A stretch of DNA of 15,074 nt from DASPPK01 sp041479575 (GCA_041479575.1 JBGOYH010000034.1:1-15074); one strand, 5' to 3'; numbered from the stretch's first letter, positions 7,315-14,279 are shown. Numbers and translations: made by a program. The notes: a model not told the origin generated them from the sequence alone.

Positions 7315-8232
7315 TCAGTATCCGTAAGCCAAATACAAACGTGCACACGTGGCCACCGCTGCGCCATCACCCACACATGCAGGTACTATGTCTCTGACCG
7401 TTGAAGCACATCCTCCGGCTGCAAAGACTCCCTCAATATTCGTTCTTTCAAACTTGTCCACAACAATGCAACCTTGTCTGTGAGTTCTTATACCAGCATT
7501 CTGCAAGACTGAAACAAACGGTTTAACTCCTGCAACCACAAAAACCATGTCAGTTTTCAACGTTTCAGTTCCAGAACCCCTGACATGATGCAGAATAAGC
7601 TGTTTAGATGCTGGTTTACCCTTGATCTCTTTTCCAGCAAGATCCTCTATAAGGCCAACTTTCCTCTTTTCTAACTGCTTCCTCATTCGCACACTGATGT
7701 CAATCATGTTAGCATGATTAACTAGCCTAACATTCTTGGCTATTCTAGTTAGACGCAAAGCTTCGCCAGCAGCATCTTGGACACTACCGACCACGATTAT
7801 GTCTTTTCCCTTGAAAAAGGGCGCCCCACACTCTGCGCAGTAGGCAACACCAGCACCCAGCCAGGTCTCCCACTTCATGCCTATACCGTTCATTCCGTCT
7901 CCAGTCGCCAGAATCAAGGCTTTGCATTGATACTTGCCCCGTCGAGTCTCGACAACTTTGTCTTTTCCGTCTAAGGAAAGGTTGATCACTTCTTCTGAAG
8001 TTTGAAGTTCAACACCGCTTTTCTTTGCTTGATTCACCATTTTCTCCATAAGTCTCAGCCCAGAGATCTTCCTTTGGAAGCCAGGATAGTTCTCTATTCC
8101 ACGAGCTCTCGTTGCCAGTCCACCTGCTTTCTCGTCTGCCTCCAAAACCAGAGTACGCAAGCCGAAAACTGCAGAATGAATAGCGGCAGCTAAACCCGCC
8201 GGCCCGCCACCGACAATAATGACATCATACAT
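7315..8232 (-). CDS. Thioredoxin-reductase-like flavoprotein with atypical NADPH site
   Basis: The 305-residue protein has the FAD motif VGGGPAG (7-13), GGLATRARGIENYPGF (37-52), the redox pair C132-AE-C135 and the C-terminal FAAGGCASTVRDIVPACVGDGA. It belongs to the thioredoxin reductase/AhpF-like family and should exchange electrons with a disulfide protein through FAD. Three usual features are changed. The second Rossmann motif reads VGSVQDAAGEA, the HRR phosphate-binding motif is replaced by NHANM, and the Asp after the second redox cysteine is Gly. AGD near the C-terminus is also AGG. NADPH may therefore not be the donor; some archaeal homologues use F420H2 or an unknown reductant. ATG 8232 has GAGG about 12 bases upstream. 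Confidence 0.88.
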   Translation of the reverse strand: MYDVIIVGGGPAGLAAAIHSAVFGLRTLVLEADEKAGGLATRARGIENYPGFQRKISGLRLMEKMVNQAKKSGVELQTSEEVINLSLDGKDKVVETRRGKYQCKALILATGDGMNGIGMKWETWLGAGVAYCAECGAPFFKGKDIIVVGSVQDAAGEALRLTRIAKNVRLVNHANMIDISVRMRKQLEKRKVGLIEDLAGKEIKGKPASKQLILHHVRGSGTETLKTDMVFVVAGVKPFVSVLQNAGIRTHRQGCIVVDKFERTNIEGVFAAGGCASTVRDIVPACVGDGAAVATCARLYLAYGY

Positions 8233-8271
8233 ACTGTTCGATTTCCTCTATCAGCAGTATTGCATGCAATT

Positions 8272-8280
8272 CCTTAAAGG
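8272..8280 (-). promoter_or_regulatory. Putative TATA box of the flavoprotein-tmk operon
   Basis: CTTTAAGG on the minus strand lies about 45 bases before ATG 8232, a normal distance for an archaeal promoter with a short leader. The element is nearly palindromic. Confidence 0.4.
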
Positions 8281-8325
8281 ATTAGCTGCACCAAAACGTG
8301 TTAGCCGGTTCAACCAAACATTAGG

Positions 8326-8334
8326 CATTATAAG
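8326..8334 (+). promoter_or_regulatory. Putative TATA box before the HD phosphohydrolase
   Basis: CATTATAAG lies about 50 bases before ATG 8383, placing the predicted transcription start near 8355. It is the only good TATA-like element before the three-gene HD/dehydratase unit. Confidence 0.45.
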
Positions 8335-8382
8335 AGCGAAACTGCATAGATGACTATTCTAGATTGATTGGAGAAGCTAACG

Positions 8383-9663
8383 ATGCCCAAAGAATACTGG
8401 GGCGAAATAAAAGATCCTGTACACGGCTACGTGTACATAACACAAGAAGAAAAAACAATCATCGACTCTTACCCAGTTCAAAGATTACACAGACTGCGCC
8501 AACTCGCAGGCGCAGAATACGTTTATCCTGGAGCAAACCACACGAGGTTTGAACATTCTGTAGGCGTGATGTATCTTGCTGGCATGGTTATCAGCAACCC
8601 CAACATTTCGCAACACGTTAACGAAGATGAAACCGAAATAATCAGAATTGCGGCCCTACTTCATGATGTCGGGCATGGCCCTTTCTCACACGTATTCGAG
8701 TACTTGCTAACTAAGAATCTTGACAAGACACACGAAGACCTCACAACATGGATAATTCAAAAAAGCGAACTAAGCGACATAATAAAAAAAGCAGGATATA
8801 GCCCGCAGGAAATTGGAGAACTTGCTGTAGGCAAGCTGCATAAGCCCAAGAAGGCCTTTCTAGACCAAATAATAAGCAGCACCGTTGACGTGGACAAACA
8901 AGACTTCATAGTCCGCGACACCTACCACACAGGTGCAGAATACGGGTACATCGACATTTTCCGACTCATCTACACATTAGACGTGCTAGGCGAAAACTTG
9001 GCAGTGGAAATAGGAGCCCTTTCAGCCCTTGAATCTCTCTTGATAGCCCGCATAGAATCATTCAAAAGCATATACTTTCACCGAGTCGGCAGAGCCGCTC
9101 AGATCATGCTTGCGATGGCAATGGACAAAGCAAACGAAGAGCTTGGACTGACACGATTCAAAACTCCAGAACAGTACCTGGCAATGGACGACTACACTGT
9201 ATATACGATGCTGAAAAACTGCAAAAAATCAAAAAACATCATAAATGACCTTGAAAACAGAAGAATGCTCAAGTGCGCTTACGAGAAAACCTTCTACGAA
9301 AAAGATACCATGGTTTCGAACATTTTCAGCCGCGAAAACTACAGAAGACAATTGCAGTTGGAAATTGCAGAAGAAGCGAACGTTGAAACCAACGTGGTCA
9401 TAATTGATGTGCCAACGGTGCCTTCTGTTCCCTACGAACACTCAGTATTAACTGAAAGTATGGAAATTCCAGTGTTCTACAAAACGCCTGAGGGAAAGAA
9501 AATACCTCAGCGCCTGAGCGAAATCTCAAAAATCTTCGAGACACTCAGAGGCTTCATGAATATACTTCGCGTCTACACAACGGCAGAGGAACGCGAAAAA
9601 GTAAGTGAAGCAGCCGCAAAAATCCTGGGCAGAATTCCCTCGTCAGCAAGAATATCCTACTGA
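8383..9663 (+). CDS. HD-domain phosphohydrolase, dNTPase/SAMHD1-like
   Basis: The 426-residue protein has DPVHGYVYIT, RLHRLRQLAG and TRFEHSVGV (H58), then ALLHDVGHGPFSH (H94-D95) and DVDKQDFIVRDTYHTG (D169/D171). These are the HD metal ligands and signature of the dGTPase/SAMHD1/YdhJ group, which hydrolyses deoxynucleoside triphosphates or related phosphoesters. The substrate is not proven. The C-terminal 150 residues are more divergent. ATG 8383 has GGAG nine bases upstream; TTG 8368 is an alternative without a site. It starts an operon whose next gene, the dehydratase small subunit, begins 11 bases after its stop. A metabolic reason for this pairing is not evident. Confidence 0.88.
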   Translation: MPKEYWGEIKDPVHGYVYITQEEKTIIDSYPVQRLHRLRQLAGAEYVYPGANHTRFEHSVGVMYLAGMVISNPNISQHVNEDETEIIRIAALLHDVGHGPFSHVFEYLLTKNLDKTHEDLTTWIIQKSELSDIIKKAGYSPQEIGELAVGKLHKPKKAFLDQIISSTVDVDKQDFIVRDTYHTGAEYGYIDIFRLIYTLDVLGENLAVEIGALSALESLLIARIESFKSIYFHRVGRAAQIMLAMAMDKANEELGLTRFKTPEQYLAMDDYTVYTMLKNCKKSKNIINDLENRRMLKCAYEKTFYEKDTMVSNIFSRENYRRQLQLEIAEEANVETNVVIIDVPTVPSVPYEHSVLTESMEIPVFYKTPEGKKIPQRLSEISKIFETLRGFMNILRVYTTAEEREKVSEAAAKILGRIPSSARISY

Positions 9664-9674
9664 AGGCGCAGACA

Positions 9675-10088
9675 ATGCAGCCGATAACCCTGAAAGGCCG
9701 AATCATCGTCGAAGGTCACTGCAAGGCACAAGCGCTCGTTAGCACAAAACCCATCAGTTTTCTCGGAGGAGTCGATCCGGCCGACGGCAAGATAATCGAG
9801 AAGCACCATGACCTGTTTGGAATGTGCGTGAAAGACAAAATTCTGTGTTTTCCTCACGGACACGGCTCGACAGTAGGAAGCTACGTACTCTATTCTCTGG
9901 CGAAGAAAGGACTAGCTCCCAAAGCGATAATCAACCAGACAGCTGACCCAGTCGTCGTGGTTGGTGCAATAATAGCAAATGTTCCAATGATTGACCAGGT
10001 GGACATTAAACAGATCAGAACAGGCGACACGGTTGAAGTTGACGCGTGCAAAGGCTTGGCGAAGATTCTGAAACGAAAGGAGAGCTAA
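9675..10088 (+). CDS. Phosphomevalonate dehydratase small subunit (aconitase X swivel domain, DUF126)
   Basis: The 137-residue swivel-domain subunit of aconitase X pairs with the large subunit encoded next. The signature GHGSTVGSYVL (62-72, with the conserved Ser at 65) and ADPVVVVGAIIANVPMIDQ are typical of DUF126. In archaea the complex dehydrates mevalonate 5-phosphate to trans-anhydromevalonate 5-phosphate, a step in the archaeal mevalonate pathway for isoprenoid lipids. ATG 9675 has AAGG eight bases upstream. The stop is seven bases before the large subunit start, as expected for subunits made together. Confidence 0.93.
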   Translation: MQPITLKGRIIVEGHCKAQALVSTKPISFLGGVDPADGKIIEKHHDLFGMCVKDKILCFPHGHGSTVGSYVLYSLAKKGLAPKAIINQTADPVVVVGAIIANVPMIDQVDIKQIRTGDTVEVDACKGLAKILKRKES

Positions 10089-10095
10089 ACGGCAC

Positions 10096-11268
10096 ATGTA
10101 CCTGACGAAGGAAGAGGAGCGAATCCTCAACGGCGAAAACGGATGGTCAAACCAAACATGCATGAGAATACTCGTTCGTCTTGGCGAACTCTTCGACGCT
10201 GAAAAACTCATTCCAATAAACTCTGCGCACGTTTCCGGAATCTCCTACAAAACATTAGGCGATGCACCGATAGAATTCCTAAAAGCCCTAGCAGACGCCG
10301 ACGCAAAGGTGAAAGTCAAGACCACATTGAATCCACAGAGCCTCGACCCAGAATACCTAATCAAGAAGTTGCCCAACGACCTGCAGCAGAAACAGTTGGA
10401 CATTCTGAAGCAGTTTGAAAGAATGGGTTTAACCGAATCTTTGACTTGCACGCCGTACTACTTGGGTAAGCTCAAGCGTGGCTCTCACATGGCATGGGCT
10501 GAATCTTCAGCCGTAGTCTACGCAAACTCTGTTCTCGGCTCGTGGACAAACCGCGAAGGCGGACCAAGCGCCCTAGCAGCAGCAATAATCGGCAAAACAC
10601 CAGACTACGGAATACACAAACCTGAAAACAGACACCCAAATATTCTGGTGAATCTAGAAGCGAAGTTGCAGAACGAGACGGAGTTCGGCGGGTTAGGCAT
10701 TCACTTGGGCAAACTGCTGGGAGACAAGATTCCAGTTATACAGGGACTTCAAAGACCCTTGAAAGACAACCTGAAACAACTATGTGCCGCAATTGCCACA
10801 ACAGGCATGACCAACATGTTTTACGGTGACCGAGGTTCAGAGAGAAAAGGAATAGAAAAGATAGGTGTAGAAGCTAAAGACCTGAAGTGCACGATGGAAG
10901 AATTGTCCACTGCTTCAGGCGAGAGACCTAACTTGGTCTTTTTAGGATGCCCCCACTGCTCATTGAACGAGATGAAACAAATCGCCCAGCTTGTTCACGG
11001 AAAGAAGGTTAAGCCTGGAATTGAGTTTTGGGTTTGCACCTCATGCCACGTTAAAGAAAACGCCAAGCACTATGCAAAGGAAATAGAGAGAAGCGGAGGC
11101 CACGTGCTCGCAGGCGTATGCACAGTTGTGTCATGGACTGAAAAACTTGGAATAAAAACAATCATGACCAACTCCGCCAAAACAGCCTACTACGCACCCA
11201 CGCTCAGCAAAGCAGAAACAACACTCGCACCGATGAAAGAATGCTTGAAAACAGCATTGCAAGGATAA
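10096..11268 (+). CDS. Phosphomevalonate dehydratase large subunit (aconitase X, DUF521)
   Basis: The 390-residue catalytic subunit of aconitase X has MYLTKEEERILNGENGW at the start, NSAHVSGISYKTLGD (42-56) and cysteines suited to Fe-S binding: C118 (LTCTPYYLGK), C285/C288 (GCPHC), C314/C317 (CTSCH) and C342. In this family three cysteines hold the cluster; C118, C285 and C342 are the best candidates here by position. Length and motifs are complete. With the small subunit it forms the archaeal dehydratase that feeds the UbiD-type decarboxylase and isopentenyl phosphate kinase, which are not in this window. The related bacterial function, cis-3-hydroxyproline dehydratase, is less likely in an archaeon with split subunits. 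Confidence 0.93.
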   Translation: MYLTKEEERILNGENGWSNQTCMRILVRLGELFDAEKLIPINSAHVSGISYKTLGDAPIEFLKALADADAKVKVKTTLNPQSLDPEYLIKKLPNDLQQKQLDILKQFERMGLTESLTCTPYYLGKLKRGSHMAWAESSAVVYANSVLGSWTNREGGPSALAAAIIGKTPDYGIHKPENRHPNILVNLEAKLQNETEFGGLGIHLGKLLGDKIPVIQGLQRPLKDNLKQLCAAIATTGMTNMFYGDRGSERKGIEKIGVEAKDLKCTMEELSTASGERPNLVFLGCPHCSLNEMKQIAQLVHGKKVKPGIEFWVCTSCHVKENAKHYAKEIERSGGHVLAGVCTVVSWTEKLGIKTIMTNSAKTAYYAPTLSKAETTLAPMKECLKTALQG

Positions 11269-11318
11269 CCTTTATTCGAACGAAGAAATACTCTGCATGA
11301 TACGTCGGGCTAAACAGG

Positions 11319-11396
11319 GCTCCGGTAGTATAGCCCGGTTAAGTATTCCGGCCTTTCGAGTCGGAGACCCGGGTCCAAATCCCGGCCGGAGCACCA
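11319..11396 (+). tRNA. tRNA-Glu (anticodon UUC)
   Basis: The sequence folds as a full cloverleaf. A seven-pair acceptor stem joins GCTCCGG with CCGGAGC. The anticodon stem CCGGC/GTCGG encloses the loop CTTTCGA, so positions 34-36 are TTC, reading Glu codons. The T stem is CCGGG/CCCGG with loop TCCAAAT. The discriminator is A, and CCA is encoded. No intron is present. The dehydratase gene ends 50 bases upstream. The accessory region begins after this tRNA. Confidence 0.95.
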
Positions 11397-11681
11397 CTGT
11401 CTTAAGCCTCGGTTCGCACCTGTTTTGCTTAAAAAAGCGTAGTCTGGGTAGTTTCGGAAGCATGACTGAAATTGGAGCACAAGTTTACTGGTGAAAACAC
11501 ACCCTCTCTTCTTGTTGACCGACGAGTCTGATAGACTCAGAGAAGGAAGTGAGATGATAAATGGACGTTCCGAATTTATGGTAGAGAGCGCAAGCACGCG
11601 CATTGCAGGACGGGCTGATCTAAATGTGCTGATACATGCTAAGAGTCAAAAAGAAAAAAGGGAATGAGGTTAGAAGTGGTT
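11397..11681. other. Intergenic stretch after tRNA-Glu
   Basis: No convincing gene is seen in these 285 bases. There is a T-rich stretch soon after the tRNA (near 11420-11432) that could end tRNA transcription, and a small hairpin GAGTC-TGATA-GACTC. The stretch separates the conserved dehydratase/tRNA block from the accessory region, and the opposite-strand surface-like gene ends at its right edge. Confidence 0.5.
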
Positions 11682-12182
11682 CTAACCGTATTGGAGGTTT
11701 TGTATGCGGCTGTCGTATGCAGGTGATCCCCAGTAGTATCTGCCGTATGTTTTGTCAGTAATTCTGTTGTATGTAGCCCATGAATAGTAGTAAACCGTCC
11801 ATGTAGTGCCTGTGAGTGTGGTGGCTCCAAGCTGTTCTGTAGTGAAGGTTGCAGCTTGCGTCCAGCCTCCGCCTCCTATGTCCATGTAAACACGCACGAC
11901 CAGGGAGTCTGTTGCCTGCAAACTTCTTTGAGTTACCGAGACGGTGTTGCTTTGCATGCCATAGCCGCTTGATCTTGACACTTGCGCTTTAGGCGTTCCA
12001 GTTTGGCCGTTCAGGGTTATTTCTTGTTCGGTGCCGTTTGAGTGTCTGACCCATGCTCTTATTCCCCACGTGACTGGCCACGGCCCGTTTGCATTTGCGC
12101 TTTGATAAAGACTGCTGGTTGTTCTCGTAGCATTGAGCAAGTATGCATTCAAGCCGTTGACGGTCTTGGTGTCGCTGCGCAT
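11682..12182 (-). CDS. Beta-rich surface-like protein of an archaeal family
   Basis: The 166-residue protein is rich in Thr, Ser, Gly, Tyr and Asn, with few charged residues. It has MRSDTKTVNGLNAYLL near the N-terminus, WGIRAWVRHSNGTEQEIT, VVRVYMDIGGGGWTQAATF, TTEQLGA and TWTVYYYSWATYN near the C-terminus. I recognise this pattern from uncharacterised archaeal proteins seen in Bathyarchaeia-type genomes; they look like beta-sandwich surface or phage-like proteins. No signal peptide is seen. The frame is open upstream of ATG 12182 (HIGAISVYYGRY) back to a stop near 12231 but holds no standard start, so the N-terminus may be truncated or begin unusually. A TATA-like AAAATATC lies near 12228-12235. 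Confidence 0.65.
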   Translation of the reverse strand: MRSDTKTVNGLNAYLLNATRTTSSLYQSANANGPWPVTWGIRAWVRHSNGTEQEITLNGQTGTPKAQVSRSSGYGMQSNTVSVTQRSLQATDSLVVRVYMDIGGGGWTQAATFTTEQLGATTLTGTTWTVYYYSWATYNRITDKTYGRYYWGSPAYDSRIQNLQYG

Positions 12183-12374
12183 GTACCTGCCATAATAGAC
12201 GCTTATCGCGCCTATGTGAAGTCTGATATTTTACCCTTTCTTCCCTTCTTCATTCTCCCTCTATCCTTTTCATTCATTCTTCCTCGCGACGGTGAAGAGG
12301 CACGTGCCTATTCGCCCTCGAAGGGCACTATGGCTTCGCATCCAAGCTCTCCTCAATCGCGCTAACGTCCTACA

Positions 12375-12557
12375 ATGGACAGCGCTACCGCGAGGTATAT
12401 GCTAGGCCTGATCGTGATAGCGCGCGCTGTTGAGTATCACGGGAGAATTACAAAGCAGGGTTCAAGGCTGTTGCGGTGGGTTATGGTGGAAGCTGCTAGG
12501 GTTGCCGTTAACAACGACGCTAGGCTTAGTGAATTCTATGAACGAGTGGGCGCGCGC
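12375..12557 (+). pseudogene. C-terminal fragment of an IS110-type transposase
   Basis: The open stretch reads EYHGRITKQGSRLLRWVM followed by VEAARVAVNNDARLSEFYERVGAR, the conserved C-terminal part of IS110/IS116/IS902 transposases (usual proteins are 300-400 residues). The N-terminal DEDD catalytic half is absent, because the opposite-strand surface-like gene lies directly upstream. The part before EYHG matches the family only weakly, suggesting a frame change near 12400-12430. The family match stops at VGAR (12557), where the sequence meets the end of another mobile element. This is a non-functional relic. Confidence 0.78.
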
Positions 12558-12574
12558 ATGTGTGTTCCTAAATT
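12552..12574 (-). repeat. Degenerate third copy of the IS5/IS4-like element end
   Basis: GCGCGCATG, four variable bases, then TTCCTAAATT match 20 of 23 bases of the outer end of the 57-base repeat at 13427, in the same orientation. Flanking bases diverge on both sides. The match suggests a terminal inverted repeat of about 23 bases. The leading GCGCGC overlaps the last codons of the IS110 fragment, so the exact junction is ambiguous. Confidence 0.6.
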
Positions 12575-12643
12575 CTCCTTTTCAACTGCTGTAGGTTCGG
12601 GTAGCGTCTTCTAACAGTGCTTCTGTTTTCACAAGTGCGCAAC

Positions 12644-12672
12644 CACGACAAAAAAGATCTTTTTTTATCGTG
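12644..12672. repeat. AT-rich hairpin/palindrome
   Basis: CACGA...TCGTG encloses AAAAAAGATC/GATCTTTTTT, giving an almost perfect 29-base palindrome with a T run on either strand. It lies inside the relic element and could act as a terminator or be part of the element's end structure. Confidence 0.5.
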
Positions 12673-12722
12673 CACCCTGGCATGCTTCTCGTGTCCCCGG
12701 AGCATAATCATCCATGAGCGAA

Positions 12723-12779
12723 GCAAAACCGGAAGTATAAGATACTTCGTAAACTAATTTAGGAATAGGCATGCGCGCT
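12723..12779 (+). repeat. 57-base inverted repeat, left copy
   Basis: This copy is the exact reverse complement of 13427-13483 over 57 bases; identity stops abruptly at both ends. It encodes the C-terminal KTGSIRYFVN and stop of the IS5/IS4-like transposase plus its downstream element end, on the plus strand. It therefore represents the tail of a second copy of that element, in the opposite orientation. Confidence 0.93.
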
Positions 12780-12865
12780 AGACATCGCTACGCATCCCGA
12801 GCAAAAACCTTAAGTCTTGTCGCCAACCTTCCTCGTGAGCATCTCCCTGACCGTCAAGAGGTTTC

Positions 12866-12891
12866 CTGAAGAAGATTGGCCAAATCTTCAG
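12866..12891. repeat. Hairpin between the left repeat and the cargo gene
   Basis: CTGAAGA and TCTTCAG, with an inner GAAGATT/AATCTTC option, form a compact hairpin around GGCCA. No T run follows, so it is not a clear terminator. The rest of 12780-13024 holds no gene I can support. Confidence 0.4.
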
Positions 12892-12981
12892 CACTTGCTA
12901 TGCAAGGAAACAGAGAATCGAGTTCTACCGTTGTGAAGCTCTACATCCTTAGTGAGTTGGCAGTATCACTCAGAAGAAAGC

Positions 12982-12988
12982 TTATAGA
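12982..12988 (+). promoter_or_regulatory. Putative TATA box of the secreted OB-fold-like gene
   Basis: TTATAGA lies about 48 bases before ATG 13034, with a predicted transcription start near 13010. It lies inside the region bounded by the 57-base repeats, so the gene carries its own promoter. Confidence 0.45.
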
Positions 12989-13033
12989 TCGCGCTAGCCA
13001 AGAGAAATGTAGTACGCCCATAATGTGAGAAAC

Positions 13034-13423
13034 ATGAGAAAGAAAATTGTTGCTTTGTTGATCATTTGTATTATGAGCGTAGTTGTTGCCTCTTTTGAAC
13101 TCTTTGCCTTTAGAACTACTGGGCAGGCGACTTCAGTGGATGAAATTGCGCTTAACCCTTCCGCGTGCGTGAACAAGGAAGTCGTGGTCGAAGGCAACCT
13201 CACTGGTCCCCTTGTCTTCATCCCGGAAAATGCGCCGCCATGGAACTATGAGCTCAGTTCTAACGGAACTAGAATTGGAGTGCTTTGGAACCGTGACGAT
13301 GTATATAATTCTGCCAACGTAAGGGTTTCAGGGGTTGTCAGAGAAGGAAGACGGGCGGGGGGTCTATTGGAACCGCCTCCAATCTGCCACTATATCGAAG
13401 CTGAAAGAATCGACATGCTGTAG
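13034..13423 (+). CDS. Secreted or membrane-anchored OB-fold-like protein (repeat-flanked cargo gene)
   Basis: The 129-residue protein has an N-terminal signal/anchor: a basic start (MRKK) and hydrophobic residues 5-22. The remainder, about 95 residues, has an alternating strand pattern (EVVVEGNL, RIGVLWN, NVRVSGVVREGR, YIEAERIDML) that resembles small extracytoplasmic OB-fold domains of the CcmE/tRNA_anti-like kind. The fold is inferred and no ligand is known. Two cysteines (in SACVN and PPICH) could pair. ATG 13034 is chosen; GTG 13025 is in frame nine bases upstream and would give 132 residues. It lies alone between the perfect 57-base inverted repeats. Whether it is true cargo or a resident gene trapped between insertions cannot be told. 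Confidence 0.75.
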   Translation: MRKKIVALLIICIMSVVVASFELFAFRTTGQATSVDEIALNPSACVNKEVVVEGNLTGPLVFIPENAPPWNYELSSNGTRIGVLWNRDDVYNSANVRVSGVVREGRRAGGLLEPPPICHYIEAERIDML

Positions 13424-13426
13424 TGC

Positions 13427-13483
13427 AGCGCGCATGCCTATTCCTAAATTAGTTTACGAAGTATCTTATACTTCCGGTTTTGC
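13427..13483 (-). repeat. 57-base inverted repeat, right copy (tail of the IS5/IS4-like element)
   Basis: This copy is the perfect reverse complement of 12723-12779. On the minus strand it carries the last transposase codons, its TAA stop at 13449 and the outer end of the element, which starts AGCGCGCATG at 13427. It begins four bases after the cargo gene stop. Confidence 0.93.
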
Positions 13484-14279
13484 CTGGTTTGTGCGTGTTG
13501 ATGGCTGCTTGGGCTGTGAATAGCATGATGAGCAGGCAGAGCTGAGCGTGGAACGTTATTCTGGCTAGTCCTCTCAGGTTGTGTTGGGTTAGGCCTGCGA
13601 GGTTCTTGAGTCTGCTGAAGACTCGCTCTACTGCCACACGTTTCTTGTAGGCTCTTCTGAGCTATCGTGGTCCGTGACTCTTGAATTTCCTGTCGATTCT
13701 GAGGATGCCTTTGAGGCTTTTCTGCTGGTTTCTCGGGTACGGAATGATCGGCAACGTTCCCTGCTTGAGAGCCACGTCTCGCAGCCTCCGGGAACTGTAC
13801 TGTGGATCTGCCAGCAACCTCTTAGGTTTCACGCAACCTGGCCTTCTCAAACAGCGCTAAGGAGTGTTTCTTCTCGTTCTCGTTTGCCGAAGCCACAGTC
13901 ATAGCAACAGGCAATCCGCTCTTGGCATCCACCGCTAGATGAAGCCTGTAGCCCAGGTCTCTGGTCTTGACTGCTCTTCCAACCCTCGATTCAGGGTCGC
14001 TGTAGCCCGTGCGATTGTCAAGGTTTCTGCGGCTGTGTGCCTTGATGAACGTTGAATCCAACGCTAACGTCTCGCCCTTGATCCTTCCCTTCTCGACGAG
14101 ACCTTCACGGCGTGGTCGACGATTCGCATCAACCTTTCAGGTCCAACCCTACTTCTGAACCTAGACAACACTGCTATCCCATAGGGCGGCTCATTCTTCT
14201 CTATGTCGCAGATTCGCCTCAAACGCGGATCCTTCCACAGCTGCCTAACAAGCATCCTGTCGCTCGGAACGTGCCTCAA
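13449..14279 (-). pseudogene. Decayed DDE transposase of an IS5/IS4-like element
   Basis: Pieces of one transposase lie in successive frames. RHVPSDRMLVRQLWKDPRLR and YGIAVLSRFRSRVGPERLMR come first, then ALDSTFIKAHSRRNLD, PESRVGRAVKTRDLGYRLHL and DAKSGLPVAMTVASANE. KPKRLLADPQYSSRRLRD and RVAVERVFSRLKNLAGLTQH follow. The DDE residues are Asp near 14058, Asp near 13808 and Glu near 13628, fitting the DDE_Tnp_1 (IS4/IS5) fold. Frame is lost near 14090-14106 and again near 13835-13850, and a TAG at 13662-13664 interrupts HGPR-LRRAYKKR. The N-terminus is also incomplete: an in-frame TAA precedes the 14279 start. The exact IS subgroup is uncertain. The gene cannot give a working protein without recoding. 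Confidence 0.85.

Larger units (their letters stand above)
12552..12779 (+). mobile_element. Small relic element with facing ends (MITE-like or deletion derivative)
   Basis: The 228-base segment begins with the degenerate 23-base end and finishes with the inverted, perfect end of the 57-base repeat. It contains no gene except, at its 3' side, the last codons of the IS5/IS4-like transposase (KTGSIRYFVN and stop) in the 57-base copy. It appears to have landed at the end of the IS110 fragment. It is best explained as an internally deleted copy of the element decayed at 13427-14279. No target-site duplication is clear. Confidence 0.45.

Noticed and set aside
11386..11396. The tRNA-Glu 3' end as an attachment site of an integrated element.
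   Set aside because: I found no second copy of the tRNA 3' sequence downstream and no integrase gene in the window.
11520..11620. Possible C/D-box guide RNA after the tRNA (ATGATAA near 11554, CTGA near 11616).
   Set aside because: The C box has a mismatch, no convincing C'/D' pair or flanking stem is present, and such short motifs occur often by chance.
12835..12936. A 33-codon frame starting at GTG between the left repeat and the cargo gene.
   Set aside because: No ribosome site, no recognisable motif, and it overlaps the hairpin at 12866-12891; too short to support.
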